A stretch of DNA of 64,000 nt from Pyrocephalus nanus (lineage: Eukaryota; Chordata; Aves; Passeriformes; Tyrannidae), in assembly GCA_038380795.1 (NCBI GenBank), contig CM076262.1, positions 68,468,629 through 68,532,628 on the forward strand, in the 5' to 3' direction. Below the pieces are notes generated by a model. It saw only the letters and a list, made by a program, of their open reading frames with translations. It had not been told where the DNA came from and ran no database searches. Position numbers and translations under genes: made by a program. Positions 48,375 through 60,425 of this stretch are shown piece after piece; the first letter of the stretch is position 1; each line of letters begins with the position of its first letter.

Positions 48375-51300
48375 CACATTTTCCATGGATTTTTGTACAC
48401 GTCCTCAGTGTATCAGAACTAATGAAAACATTGTTACATGACGAGTTATGTAAAACTTAAGTATCCACTGAAAAATTCAGAGCATTTTGAAATCTATTAA
48501 CAACTAACAAATCATCACATTCAGCGTTTTCATTGGATTTAGACTAGCTCATGCCACTTCAGTTGTTTAATGTCAGTTAATTTCTGCACACAGGCACCAG
48601 CTACAGAATTTTCTCAAATGCAAATAAGTTAAGGCATCAGAAAGAAAGTCTTTAAGGACATTTGAAATGTTACAGTGCTGCAAAGGGAGCTGAACTACAG
48701 TTTGTAACAGCAAAGCAAACCACCTGATTGGTTTATGTTCTACGTGTTCATTCGAACTGTAAATTTAAATTAAACTTTTACATCCATCAACCAAAAGGGA
48801 TTACAGGAACACACTGCTGTACTCCCAAACACATAATTTTAAGTACATTACAAACAAAAATAAATTCCTTGCATATTGCAATTTAATATTTTAAAATAAA
48901 ATTCAAAGCAAGTGTAATAATCCTCCCTTAGAGGTTATTCTGAAAATTAAAAAGCAGAGATCTTGATTTTCTAGTGGGGAGGTGAGAGGGAAAGGAAAGA
49001 TTAGATCTAAGCAGCTGAAACTTCAAAATCAGAGAAGCAGAAGGAATGGATGATCCCTAAGACACTCCAACACCTACAGACAGCAAAGGCATTAACACAA
49101 ACAAGGGCAGGAACTTGCATCTTTAACATCAGGTGTCTGATATCCAGCTGTAAATACATCAAATGTCTCCCAAGACACAGGAGTGCCTCCTGGAGTAGGG
49201 ATTCAGATCAAAATTCCTTCCTTGGATAGCATGAGCCACTTTGTTATGAAGGCATTAGTATGTTGATGTCTATGCTCTCCCCTAATGTTTGCTTTTAACT
49301 CATTTTAGGTCTTTATTTCTATGTCACAATCTCTGACCTTATACAGCATTTGTGTATTTTAATATTTCTTAACTGGAGCATCATCAAAAATGTCTTTGTT
49401 CTGACAGTGCTGCAGAAGGGCTGTGCTCTAGACCTGAGCACCAAGGGAAAGGTGTGTGACTTCCTTGCTTCATAATCCAGATAATGGCAGGGTCACCAGA
49501 ACTGATGTTGATTCAAGTCTGATCAGCAGTAAAATTCTTCCCCATTCTTTTAGGGGCAACTTTCCCCACGTAAAATGTTTACAATTGTATTTTTGTACAT
49601 ATATTTGACAGCCTAATTAATACAACATCCTAATTATTTACCTTCCTTGGCTTTGCTGATAAATGCATACACTGAAGAGTGCAGGTGTCTCATCTCAGTC
49701 TTTCCCACAGCTAAAAGATCTGACTTGCTAAGGTTTCATTTTTTCCAACACAATTTATTATTCTTATTTTTCCTTCCACTCTGTGCTCCCCCTTGGAGAG
49801 AGGGCAGAGCTGCACTGTCAGAACTGTGTGTGCAGAACCCCATGGCTGCCCCACTGCAGAGGCACAGCACGAGGACAGAAGGGCAAGGACAGTCTGTTGG
49901 TCCACATTTCTATGGATGAAGGAGCAGCTCCATGTCCAGCAGCTTTTGGAAGCAAAGGAACACAAGGCTGAGCCCATGGACACACCTGGATAGAGCTGCT
50001 CTTCAGGGGATGCACAGCCAGAGCTCTGCTCCACCAACCTGCCTGCAGAAACAGGGGAAGACACCACTCAAAAGACAAATGCAAATGTTAACTGAGCTCT
50101 TGCACCTGACACTGGAGCCTGGGCTGCAGTGGCAGGTCATGTTCTGCTTTTCATCCCTGCACAGTGAGCACACAAGCCCTCCAACTCAGGTAGCAGCAAG
50201 ACTTATTTTTAAAAAACATCTTACTTTGAGGAAAGTAATGTCACTGACTTTTAATGGTTTAAGTACTGAGCCAGATGCAAAAACCCCCCAAGGCACCAGT
50301 TCATATTTGAAATAATAATCTGAAACAGCATCTAAGCTCCTTTTACACTTCAGTGTTAAAAATGCAGTTCCTGTAGCCAAGTGTGGCTGAAACGTGAGCA
50401 AAGGCCTTTGTTTCTGAGCTTTGGTCAAGATCCTATCAAGTTTTTCCTCCTTTTAGTTAAGAGGGGGAAAAAAGGCCATAACCTGAATTGTGCAGTAAAT
50501 TAGGCCCAGAGGCAGCTGCCCCCAGAGCAGGGGGCAGTACCTCAGCAAATGGTGCTACTCCTTTTTCCCTGCCCACAGGATGCCACTAGGGTCGATTTCC
50601 AGATCGCCTGTGGGAATTTTTTAAGGAAGAGGGTTTTTCCTGTGTGTCACATTAGCCAGAGGCAGGGTGGCATGTTTGTTCCATCTTCCAGAGCTGAGCC
50701 TGAGAGCACTTCAAGTTTAACATGAACACCGAGCTCTCAGAGAGGTCCCAGAGTTGGGAGTGCAGTAGCAAACAATCACTAGGGAAGGAGTTTCCAGCAA
50801 ACAAGACTTGCAAAAGAAAAGGATTAAACCACCAACCAGAGTCTGATATAACGCTGAGATGGAAACCAAGACCCGAATCAATGTTCTAATCCACGAATTA
50901 TTGCCACATGGTTAATTTTAACACAGCTGACAACTAAGTTCGAGATTCATCCAGCGCTCCCTACGTGCAACAGAAAGCTTGTCCTAAAGCTGCGCCTTGT
51001 GCAGCACAGCACTGCAGCTTTAGCACAGGGGCAAGGAAGGGCCAGAGGCAACACAAAGGTCTACAAAAGCCCTGAAGTTTGGCTGTGGGAAGAGCTCTGC
51101 TCAGCAAGTACCAGCAGCAGGACGAACACAACATGAACAGCTCTGCTGCAGCCGCGTTGCAGGTGTGGCCCAAGGATGGAGGACAAACACCTTGGAAGGA
51201 CCATTGTGGAAGTGCAGCCCTTGGCCTCTGGTGTGTCAGAAGCCAGGGCATGCTGGTGTGGTCCCAGATAAAATGTCTTCCAGTTGTCTGCTTCTACTAT

Positions 51301-51798
51301 TGCACATCATGAGCTTGTTGCTACAGCAAGGACAGAACTGACAGTTCTCTAGGAAACACCGCTGTCAACAGGTCTGCACAAGCAAATCTTCTCGTCACCA
51401 TCTGCAGTCTCTGAGTCCCAAAAGCACGAGGGTCTGTACGAGGTCAGACACAGGACAAAACACATCATCAGTGGTGGGGTGCAGTGTTGTCACCCAGTCA
51501 GAAACCAGTCTCACCAGAAAGAATACAACAGACCAATCAGAATTAAAAATCTGGAGTCTACAAACAGTTTCAACAGGTAAACTTGGACATCCTCCCTTCT
51601 CAAAGCAGGAGGTGGTTGCATTGCATCAGTCTGTGAGGAAGCTCTGGTACCGTGTTTCTGTACTCGGCTTTCAGTCCATTTGGTCGAGTGGTGCTACATG
51701 CCTGGATTTACATCCATGTGCTTTATCCAGAAGAGGTCCTGCATTTAGACACTGAAAAATGAGGGAGCACAGTCCAACACTTGTGTTCTATTAAAGCT

Positions 51799-51804
51799 TT
51801 TATT
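51799..51804 (-). terminator. NUP50: Proximal poly(A) signal candidate for NUP50
   Basis: AATAAA on the - strand lies about 160 nt after the stop codon. It is followed by AAGTGTTGGACTGTGC as a GT-rich downstream element. Confidence 0.6.
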
Positions 51805-51961
51805 AGCTACTTTAGCTTTTCCTCACATAATTTTTTCCAGAATTCCTATAACAGTTCTTAATATCAGAGTAAAGAGTTAAATGTTCAAGTGAAGTTAGGG
51901 AAGAAAAAAAAGAGCAGCAGCAGTTTGGCAACAACTCCTCAAATCACTGACTGCAACTTAT

Positions 51962-52164
51962 TTAAGCCTCCTTTTTCTCCAGTAAGATTTTGTGCAACTC
52001 ATCTGCATCCTCACTTGTTTTCACCCTTATTAACATGGTGACAGGAGCAGTCGGGTTCTTCTCGTCGATGGGTGGATTGGGGACACAAACGATGAGAACG
52101 TTGTTCTTCCCGGTCCTTGTGCATGGCATCTTAGGTGGAATGAGGACATTCAACAGTATGTTTC
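51962..52164 (-). CDS. NUP50: NUP50 coding exon 7 (last)
   Basis: The exon completes Gly382 and encodes residues 383-448, [14 protein letters not shown] through LLEKKEA, then TAA at 51964-51962. Acceptor CTGCAG. It is the end of the Ran-binding domain and nearly identical to human as recalled. Confidence 0.97.
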
Positions 52165-55100
52165 CTGCAGGTGAGGAGGGGGAAAAAAATTGCCATTAAC
52201 CACTGTTCAGCTTCTACTGCAATACAGTGTTAGTACAGGTACTAAACAGGGATTTGGGCAACTCACAAACATCAGGTATGTTTGTCATTCTTCCCTGAGC
52301 ATCCGCTCAGGGTCATTGTTCTCAAATTACTTTCCTCACCAGGAATGAGGAAATCTCTGAAAATACTGTGCCCTCCTTTTTTAGGGGGAGGAGCCTGAAG
52401 AATATCAAATGATAGCAGGGACACACAGGGAAAAGGCAGAAGGAGCAAATGAGGAATCCATTCCCAGTGCTTAGTTCTGACATGGGGTGAAGTTCAGAAG
52501 CAGAAACAAAACTTTAGTTCTGGTGCAGACAGGGGTGTTAATGTGAAACAGGACAAACCAGGGTGCAGGAAGTACTTTGTATCCCCAAATCCTCCCACAG
52601 AGCTGGTATGGTTACTGACAACAGCTCTGTGGCAACCTGTTAAAGCAGGTAGTGAGTTAGGAGAGCAGTGAGTGCGAGAGCTCCAGGGTTAGTGGGCTAC
52701 TGAACACCAGCAAACAAACTCCAGTCTGGTTCCACAGGAGACACACACATTTATAGACCTGGGAAATAGCTCAGAACATGGCAGCAGAATTAGCGAAAAG
52801 TCAGTCTTCGCCTCCCTTTGCAGTTCAGTTTTTCAACACAGTGAGATTTTAGGAAAGGAATACAGCACTGTGTGAAGACAGCAAAAGGAAAGTGTGCGTC
52901 ACTATGACTGCAGCAGCTTCCAGAAACTCCCGTCTGGAATCCCCAAGCTCAATGTCTTGCTGTGTGAGCTGCAGAAAAAGGAGAGTTCCTAATAACCTGC
53001 CCATGGATGAAGGCAGGAGGGAGCTGAGATTCACCCTGGTCTTCAGTGCAGCCTGGCTTTAGTCCTCAGGGATTCTACAACCATACCAGATACTCCATTT
53101 TATGGAAACTGGACCTTAAGCCACACCTCAAGGCCACTCAAGCCAGGGATAGAGAAAAGATTGTAAAAAAGGGGAGGGAAGGAATTCCCAAACATACACC
53201 ATAACGTTTCCTCCCTGCACAGCTTCATGAGCTCTCTTTGTAATGCTCAGGAGAGGCATCCAAGTGCTTGTTCAATACATGAAATTATTCAGAGGAAATA
53301 AAAATTAGAAAGGTTTTCACTAACTGTGTCTGTTATGCTGTGTTACCTCAAAAATATCCTAATGCTTAGCAAGGAATTTCACATCAAGATTTGCTACTGG
53401 AAGAAGTTCACTTACCTAAATTAGTATCTGCTCGGACTAGGAGTTGCGTTTTTTCATTTCCCGCTGGTTTTAAGTGTAATGTTCCAACCCCTTTTTCTTT
53501 GAATTCATTATCCTTTTTGTAAAACAGTTTGCACCTGTGGGGAAAAAACAAAACAACAAGCTCAAAATCCTTGTTTGTGCAGCCATGTAGAGATTAAAGA
53601 CATAACAGTATCTCCCAAGTACACCAAGTACAGGTACCCATCTGACTCACAGTAACAATAACCAGGAGTTAACATGGCATAAAATAATCTTTATTCTTCT
53701 TGACCTTGTTTCATGGGCTAACAGACAGCACTTGCAGATCAAAGAGAAAGGTAATTATTTCTTTCAGTACTGAAATGACAAATGTACTACTTTCAGGGAA
53801 AAGTAAAGTGCAGAGCAACTTGCACTCTGTGAGGAGCAGTAACTGTATAAGCTACTTTAAAAAATACTAATTACAAAGAACTTGCTGTAACGTTCTGAAG
53901 TTATAGGAGAACTTTTGTGTACGATTTATAAGCATTTTTAAGTGAAGCTTTAATAACCTAAGGAACCATTCTTAATAAATCAGCACACACCTTCTCTCAG
54001 ATAAAACTAATGGCTTTTGGTAGCAGGACAAATTCTGTGCTGAGTGTCAATTACTTGGACTACTGAACATGCCTTGAAAAACTGCTTCTAGTACAGCTGA
54101 TCTCATTTCGAGCTTAAAAGCACAGCTTGTTCACTCCTTCACACAACAATCAGCATTTTCCAGCTGAAGAGTCTTATTTTAGGCTGTGCAAATAGCTGAG
54201 CAGCTGGTGGATTTTCCAGCAACACAGCATGAAATTTTTGTGGTAGCACTGCAGTTTAAACTTACAAAACCTGATGAAGGCAAGAACATCTTCACTTGTA
54301 AAAAACAGATCACAACCAGAACACAAACTATTACTGTTGTGTTCAAGATACAGAAGAATTTTAGTAAGATATTACAAATTCTTGCCTGTAATTAACTTTT
54401 TTACAAGTTCATACTCTATGTGGATTACCAACAAGCTTTATCAATTAGAAAGTGAAGAACAGGTCCTTAATCATGCACTGCAGTGAAGAATAGAAATATG
54501 CAGGTATGAATTTTATTTTCCAAGTCAGAGTCACTTACTTTTTTGAGTAGAAAGCATCATCCTCTTTTATTTCATTAACGACGACTTTTGGTGGCTCTTC
54601 TTCCTCCTCTTCTCCTCCTTCAAACAGAAAGTTTGAATATGTTAATGTTGTGAGCACAGAGCCCACAGGGTGTTTTTGGCACTTAGAGCTCCCTTGTGGA
54701 CACCATGTTTGACATGGACACGTGTGGCCAGAACACATTTCAGTCCCTGTGGGCTCTGCAGCAGCTTCGGCTACAGAAAAAAAGTGTTACTTGCTTTTCC
54801 TTCAGGCCCTCAAACAACTCCATCCTCATCGTGAGTTTAAATGGGGTGAAAATACCCAACCCTCACCAAACAATCAAGCCCCCAAAATACAAAGCTTAAT
54901 TAGTCAAAACCTTGAACAGAGAGCAGTTTTCACATTTCAAAGAGTATGCTCCACAAATTCAAGTAAAGCTCAATAAAAACTTCCAGCAGCCAGGTTTAAC
55001 TTGGAGGAAAGGAATTAGTTGTGGGAATGACAGCCAAGAGGCAGTGGCAGATTATGCCTTTCCAATCCCTCAGCTCCTAGCAATTCCATCAGCTCACTGT

Positions 55101-58100
55101 ACCCAGTGGAGGTAAAGAGCAAAGCTGTCAGGTGCTATGTAACTTTGGTGGCCTCACAGTCTATTCAATAAAATGGACTCAGTTGTTCTGCATCTCAAGC
55201 ATTTTACCATGGGAATCTCTTCATAAAGCTTTTGGGAAAAGCAGAGGGATCGAAATGTCCAGCAGACTCACAGGGGAACATACCAGCTGCTTTAAATATT
55301 ATATTTTCAAGTCCTATCTTCAGGTAAAGGATTATATTCTATTAGAGAAAGTGTAAATCTGACAAATACATGGGTTTTGGTAAACACGTACTTTTAGTGT
55401 CGCTTAAACCGTGTGCATGGCTGGGATTTCCAGATTGCTTGTGTGGGTCTGCACTTCAAGAACAATTCTGCTCACAGAATCATAGAATACAGAGTATCTG
55501 AGCTGGAGGGACCCACAAGGATGAAGTCCAACCCCTGGCGCTCCACAGACACCCCAAAAATCCCACCCTGTCCCTGAGAGCGTTGTCCCAACACTCCTGG
55601 AGCTCTGGCAGCCTTGGGGCTGTGCCCACTGCCCTGGGGAGCCTGTTCAGTGCCAACCACCCTCTGGGGGAAGGACCTTTCCCTGAGATCCAACCTGACC
55701 CTGCCCTGACACAGCTCCAGGCCATGATCTCGTTCAACTCACTGTTGCTGCACCTTTGCCATATCCTTAAGTGGCACAGGCTCACAGCTTACCATTAAAG
55801 GACCCATAAACAGAAATAAATAGAATTTACCTTTCTCATCGGTATTGCTGCTTTCTGCCTGAGCTTCCAGTAAACTGGTGGGTGCTGCAATGACAGACTT
55901 GGCCTGGTTTGCGTCTTTTCCAAACAAACCCGAATTCCCAGGAGAAAAGGAGAAGCTACTGAGTGTTCCTGAGCCGAGGGAACCCAGCGCAGGGCTGTCG
56001 GCGCTCTTGCCAAAGCTGAAGGAGACAGTTGATGCAGCTCCTAAGGACGGCTCCTTTTTCTCCGATGCAGCCTCGGCCTTCCCGTCCGTCGTCTCCTCGG
56101 CTTTGCCGCTGTTGAACAGGAATGCCGAGCCCTGGAGCTTCGTGCCCCTGAAGGTGGGGGCGGCCCTGGCGCCGGGGGTGTTGGTGGCCTCGCCCTCGGA
56201 GCTGCTGTCGCCGCCGTGCTGCTGCTCGATGCTGGCCAGGTAGCGCTCGTAGTCCCTGAAGATGGGGGTCAGGTCGCACAGCGGGTTGCAGTTCACGTGC
56301 TTCACGATCCAGTCGCGCACGGAGCAGTTGAGGGCGGCCAGCTGCTTGTGGTACGAGCCCTGCCTGCCCCCGTTGGCCTTGGTCTCAGCAAGCGCTGCAG
56401 CACCAGGGCCATTGGACATGGGTGACCCTGGAACAACAAGAACGTGGCTGAGAACGTTGTTTTCCCCCAGAAAGCAGAGTTATCTGAAAAGCTCAACCAG
56501 TGTTCCCAGTATTTCTTACCAAGTCACTCATCCCTGCTCAGTTATGCTCCTTTTGGGCCACAAAATAAGCCCAGGTGGAAGGGACCCACAAGGACATCAA
56601 GTCCAACCCTCAGTCCTGCACAGAACCCTCCCCAATGGTCACCCCCTGTGCCCCAGAGGATCATCCAAACCCTCCTGGAGCTCTGGCAGCCTTGGGGCTG
56701 TGCCCACTGCCCTGGGGAGCCTGTTCAGAGCCAACCACCCTCTGGGGGAAGAACCTTTCCCTGAGATCCAACCAAAACCTCCCCCAGGTACTGCTGTACC
56801 AGTGAGCACACACTGCTGCGACACAGACCCGTGTTTTGACTTTAGAACAGTTAGTTTGTTCAGGGACAGATGAGGTAGATGGAGCATGCTGGTGAGTAAA
56901 AAGAAAAGAAATCTTGTACAGAACATTAAAAAGTACAAGTTTTGTAGTTTGCCAAAAATTTCACAAAGGTTTTACAGATTTACAACACTGTAACACTAAA
57001 TCAAAATAGTCAAGTTATCTCTTGCTACTTGCACTTTAAAACACCCTGACTGCACTTGCCCACAATTTTGCATGCTTTGAGTGGTTTCCATATAAAAAAC
57101 ATAGGCAGCAAACTAAGAAAATCCTGAGTATTTCAGTTTCCCTTAATTTAGTCAAGCTCACTGAAATCTAAGTTACTCTAAAGTTCAAAACTTCCCCATT
57201 TGTATTCCATAGCACATGGACTCCAAAATCCTGTGGCAGAGGTAACATTTCTCCATCTCCAGCACAAAGGGACAGAGCTAATATTCCTCAGGACTTCCAA
57301 AGCATGGGAGCTGGACTTGCCAAAGTATTCCAAGTGCCTTAAAATGTAGGTATGAATGTAACAGATAAAATTTGAGAAAGACTGTCTGCCATGTCAGGTG
57401 TACAGGAGAAAAGAGGTTAAGACTTGAGGTATGCAGCACATATTTACCAAGAATTGCAAAATAGACAGAAACAAGACCTTAAAAATAAAAATCACACCAA
57501 GAAACTGTAGTCTTACCAAATGGAAAATTTCTATTAGCTTTTTTTTTTAATCAAAGAACTGGGACAACTGTTTAAGTGGAACATGTCACCAGCTGCTTTA
57601 TACTATTCCAAGAGTGTCTTAGGCCAGTTTCTTCCATTCCCACTTGTGCCTGTAAGACTTCTACCTCCAGTATTAGAGCAAATGCAAACGTAGTTCCTAC
57701 GTCTCAAGACTGCATGCATTGGATAACTTGTCACTCCAGCAGCCTAAAATCTTTTCAAGAAATCTCACGAAGAGGAATTAAGTCTCAAAATCTTAAGACA
57801 GAACTATGGGATGGTCTGAAGTTGTTTTCTCATCAATAAAATTCAGATTTTACTGGTGAATGTGTTCAGATATGTTTATTTAAAACTTACCAAATGCTGA
57901 CTGTGTTTCGGGAGTGGTCTTCACACTGCTGAAAGGAGGAGTGCTAGAGACAGTACTGCTTCCATTGGACAGCCCTTCCAAAGGCTTTATTCCTGCACCA
58001 TTCCCAAATCCGCCAAAGCCACCTCCTCCTTTTCCAGAAGGCAATATAAAGCCTTTAAACCCTTTAAATGCTCCTCCACTTTCAGACTGGGGAGATAAAA

Positions 58101-60425
58101 GAAGAGAGACAACCAGTTACATCCATCTCCTCCACACAAATCCCATCCCCACTTCACATTCCCGATATCCCTGGTTCATTTTCAGCGTGTCATTCCATGT
58201 GTTACTGTGTCAGCTCTGCAAACACAGTGAGCAGCTTCCCTGTGACACACTGCTACTGCTTTTGGAGGACTCAGGTGTTTGGTATGAAAATAAACTGGAC
58301 CTAGGAAGTGGATACACGGAAATTGTTCAGAGCAGCGGATGTGTTTGACTACCTATTTAGACATTCATAGCACGTTGTTTTCTTTAAATGATTACACAGC
58401 AATATATAATTGCAGGTTTATTTTCAGCAACTCTTAGCACTTAAAACCGCAATTAAGGGTCTAACACTTCAAGGCCCTCATCCAAAACAGCCTATTTTGG
58501 AGTCACCTACGAAACATTTGTGATTTACTCAAAATATTCCAACATGACCGGTGGGAGAAGCAAAGACAGACTGTACTTGATCACAAAACGTCTCTGCAGC
58601 CTTTTCATTAGCCAGTTCTGAACACTGTCTTTACACATTATTTTATGGCATAGTTTCTCATGTTTCCAAAAGACAGTGTGATTAATGTACAAATAGGCAC
58701 TGCCACTTTTAGGTACTTTTAGGTCTTTTGAGGTAATGAAATATTACTCCAGGAAGTGGACTTCTAGTGTCTCTGGAAAACCTGAGGAGGAAAACAAGAG
58801 GAGGAGATCTGCTTCTGAGTTTCATCTGCTTTTGCCCCTGAAGAAATGGCAAAGCTTAACCAGTTTTAGGTTGTATTCCATTCTGACCTTGTGGGCTGCT
58901 TTTGCTTCCCTTTGTGCTTTACCTTTTCCAGTACAGTCCCGTTTGTTACTCCTAGGCAGCAATTTTTATCCTGTCTCTCTCTGATCAGTCTCACCTCTCT
59001 GGACATTGCAGTTCAGTGCAGTCTCCTTCACTGCAGCACTGTGCTTGCTGCATGTAGGAATGTCGGTAAATTTCAAGTTTACCTTTCTGTAAATATTTCA
59101 CAGGTTTCTTATGCAACCTCAGCTGTCCTGTCATTTCTTCTGCTTCTTAGACTTTATCCAGCCTATTGTCCTGGGTTTGGCTTCACCCAGTCAATACCAA
59201 TTAACCATTTCTGACTTTTCCTTGCCATGGAACAATAAGCAAAATCTCACTTGCACATGTGAGCTGTTGGGTGAAACGACAACTTTATGCAGCATCACCA
59301 CAAGGCCATGGAAGTAAAACCCTGAGCCTGGTGCCCTATTTTGCAGTCGAGTCTGTCCCCAACACTCGTGTCCAGTGAGCACATTACCTCTGATCCGACG
59401 TTCCGACGCTTTGCCTTTTTAATGGCTCTGTTCTTCAGCACCTCCTCACTGGCCACTGAGAATGTTCCCACCTGCAGGAGCAAGCCAGGGAATCATTAGT
59501 GGAATTCTCAAAATGCACAGTGGTTTTTGAAGGCAACTCTAATCCTGCTCCCTAACAAACAAGGAAAGGAGTTAAACCAGAATCCACCCCAAAAACACAG
59601 TAGTGATTAACTCGCCGATGACCTGGACACATTACTTGATACTTGGAAACTTGCTGTACCTCAAACATTAGCAAAGGTAGCTAATGGCTCATTACTACCC
59701 TGTAATAAGTGAAGAAATAAAGTTTTGTTATACTCAGACTCCTGGAAGAGTCAGTTTTATTTCCTACATTTACAGGCCTAAACATTTAATACTTCCAGTG
59801 GGACAGAAGCAAGCACAGTTACATGGGCCATAAGTATGAGACACTAAACATGAAAATCTCCTTTTACCATCAGATGAAACACAACATTTGACTGTTTGCC
59901 TGATTCCTCTGGCTGTGTGGGGACATTCAGTCAAAATTAATATAGTTCTGAAATTTACTATTACTGGCCCTTAAAAAAACCCACACAAGACACAAAGAAA
60001 ATTTATCGCAAGAAATCAACTCCGCTTTTCCTGTGAATTCAATAAATACCTCTCGCACATTTGAAGAGTCCAAAAGCATTTTAACAAGCCTGGGGTTCCC
60101 TCTAGAAATGTAAAGTTCCTTTCCCCTGAGCTACTGATGTCACTTTAAGCCTTAGAAGCTGCTTTGCCATAGGGTCTGCATATATTAGAAGCTTTATAAA
60201 AAGCAATTTTATAAAATTCACTTTTATAGAATTACCTTTAATCGCTACACTCGTAACCAGTTTGACTGTAGGTTTTACCCACAAAATGAACAGCACATGT
60301 CAATAACTATTCTGCCACCTGCAGGGGTGGTAGTGGGGAACTAATGCTTAACTTACCTCCTCAGCTTCGTCCTCCTGATCCCAGTTTCGGTCAGTCAGTT
60401 CTTTCTCTGCAATTCTCTTGGCCAT
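51962..60425 (-). CDS. NUP50: NUP50, nuclear pore complex nucleoporin 50 (gene-level span of seven coding exons)
   Basis: The coding sequence joins, in - strand order, 60425-60357, 59471-59388, 58086-57891, 56427-55831, 54617-54539, 53534-53416 and 52164-51962. This is 1347 nt, 448 residues plus stop; human has 468. NUP50 is a mobile nuclear-basket FG nucleoporin. It binds importin-alpha, importin-beta and Ran, and speeds release of imported cargo and recycling of importin-alpha. Residues 1-48 match the importin-alpha-binding segment, including the basic KKAKRR cluster near 42-47. Five FG dipeptides follow across the middle (GGFGGFG, SAFG, SFGK, LFGK). The conserved [16 protein letters not shown] block is at about 140-156. 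The C-terminal part from about 325, beginning EPPKVVV, is the Ran-binding (RanBP1-like) domain and ends KILLEKKEA. One human FG site (LFGSTKLQ) is FRGTKLQ here. Confidence 0.97.
52165..53415 (-). other. NUP50: NUP50 intron 6 (1.25 kb)
   Basis: GTAAG to CTGCAG on the - strand. No further exon, RNA gene or clear repeat is seen. Confidence 0.85.
53416..53534 (-). CDS. NUP50: NUP50 coding exon 6
   Basis: The exon completes Lys342, encodes residues 343-381 ([20 protein letters not shown] to ADTNL) and gives the first base of Gly382. Acceptor CCACAG, donor GTAAG. It is the core of the Ran-binding domain. Confidence 0.97.
53535..54538 (-). other. NUP50: NUP50 intron 5 (1.0 kb)
   Basis: GTAAG to CCACAG. 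Nothing further is recognised. Confidence 0.85.
54539..54617 (-). CDS. NUP50: NUP50 coding exon 5
   Basis: The exon completes Gly316, encodes residues 317-341 and gives two bases of Lys342. It reads a glutamate run, then [19 protein letters not shown]. Human has GGDEEENDEPPK here; the bird has an uninterrupted six-Glu stretch. The acceptor is TTTGAAG, with a weak pyrimidine tract. The phase agreement on both sides supports it. Confidence 0.94.
54618..55830 (-). other. NUP50: NUP50 intron 4 (1.2 kb)
   Basis: GTAAAT to TTGAAG. It contains a CR1 fragment at about 55473-55725, close to the donor of the large FG exon. Confidence 0.85.
55473..55725 (-). mobile_element. CR1 LINE 3'-end fragment in NUP50 intron 4
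   Basis: The + strand reads CACAGAATCATAGAAT, then GAGCTGGAGGGACCCACAAG, then GGAGCTCTGGCAGCCTTGGG and CTGGGGAGCCTGTTCAG. This is the antisense of a songbird-type CR1 3' end, so the element is on the - strand, as NUP50 is. It is closely related to the copies at 56574 and 61840. Confidence 0.9.
55831..56427 (-). CDS. NUP50: NUP50 coding exon 4 (large FG exon)
   Basis: This is a 597-nt phase 1-1 exon. It completes Gly117, encodes residues 118-315 and gives the first base of Gly316. It contains [20 protein letters not shown], the [14 protein letters not shown] segment, a Ser/Ala/Thr-rich stretch, and FG motifs in VSFSFGKS and GLFGKD. Acceptor TTCCAG, donor GTAAAT. The central human FG (LFGST) is FRGT here. 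The exon is GC-rich in its first half. Its length is divisible by three, so skipping would stay in frame and remove most FG sites. Confidence 0.97.
56428..57890 (-). other. NUP50: NUP50 intron 3 (1.5 kb)
   Basis: GTAAG to TTCCAG. It contains a CR1 fragment at about 56574-56786, roughly 150 nt from the acceptor of exon 4. Confidence 0.85.
56574..56786 (-). mobile_element. CR1 LINE fragment in NUP50 intron 3
   Basis: The + strand reads AGGTGGAAGGGACCCACAAG, then GGAGCTCTGGCAGCCTTGGG, then AACCACCCTCTGGGGGAAG. It is the same CR1 type and orientation as the copy at 55473, with which it shares long near-identical runs. It lacks the outermost 3' tail repeat. Confidence 0.88.
57891..58086 (-). CDS. 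NUP50: NUP50 coding exon 3
   Basis: The exon encodes residues 52-116, [13 protein letters not shown] through ETQSAFG, and ends with the first base of Gly117. Acceptor CCCCAG, donor GTAAG. It carries GGFGGFGNG and AFG, three of the five FG dipeptides. Compared with human, the junction to exon 4 is shorter by about 15-20 residues, which accounts for most of the 448 versus 468 length difference. Confidence 0.96.
58087..59387 (-). other. NUP50: NUP50 intron 2 (1.3 kb)
   Basis: GTAATG to CCCCAG. No further exon or clear repeat is recognised. Confidence 0.85.
59388..59471 (-). CDS. NUP50: NUP50 coding exon 2
   Basis: A phase 0-0 exon of 28 codons (residues 24-51), [17 protein letters not shown] through RRNVGSE. 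Acceptor CTGCAG, donor GTAATG. It holds the second importin-alpha contact and the basic KKAKRR cluster. Residue 29 is Val (GTG), where human has the Met that begins the short isoform. Confidence 0.97.
59472..60356 (-). other. NUP50: NUP50 intron between coding exons 1 and 2 (0.9 kb)
   Basis: GTAAG to CTGCAG. Nothing further is recognised. Confidence 0.85.

Larger units (their letters stand above)
48350..51961 (-). other. NUP50: NUP50 3' UTR (probable, long form)
   Basis: An AT-rich stretch follows the stop at 51962. It has no coding frame and several AATAAA motifs on the - strand. The proximal signal at 51804-51799 would give a UTR of about 180 nt. A distal one at 48374-48369 would give about 3.6 kb. 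The long form is inferred from composition and from the long 3' UTRs of mammalian NUP50; it is not proven. Confidence 0.5.
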
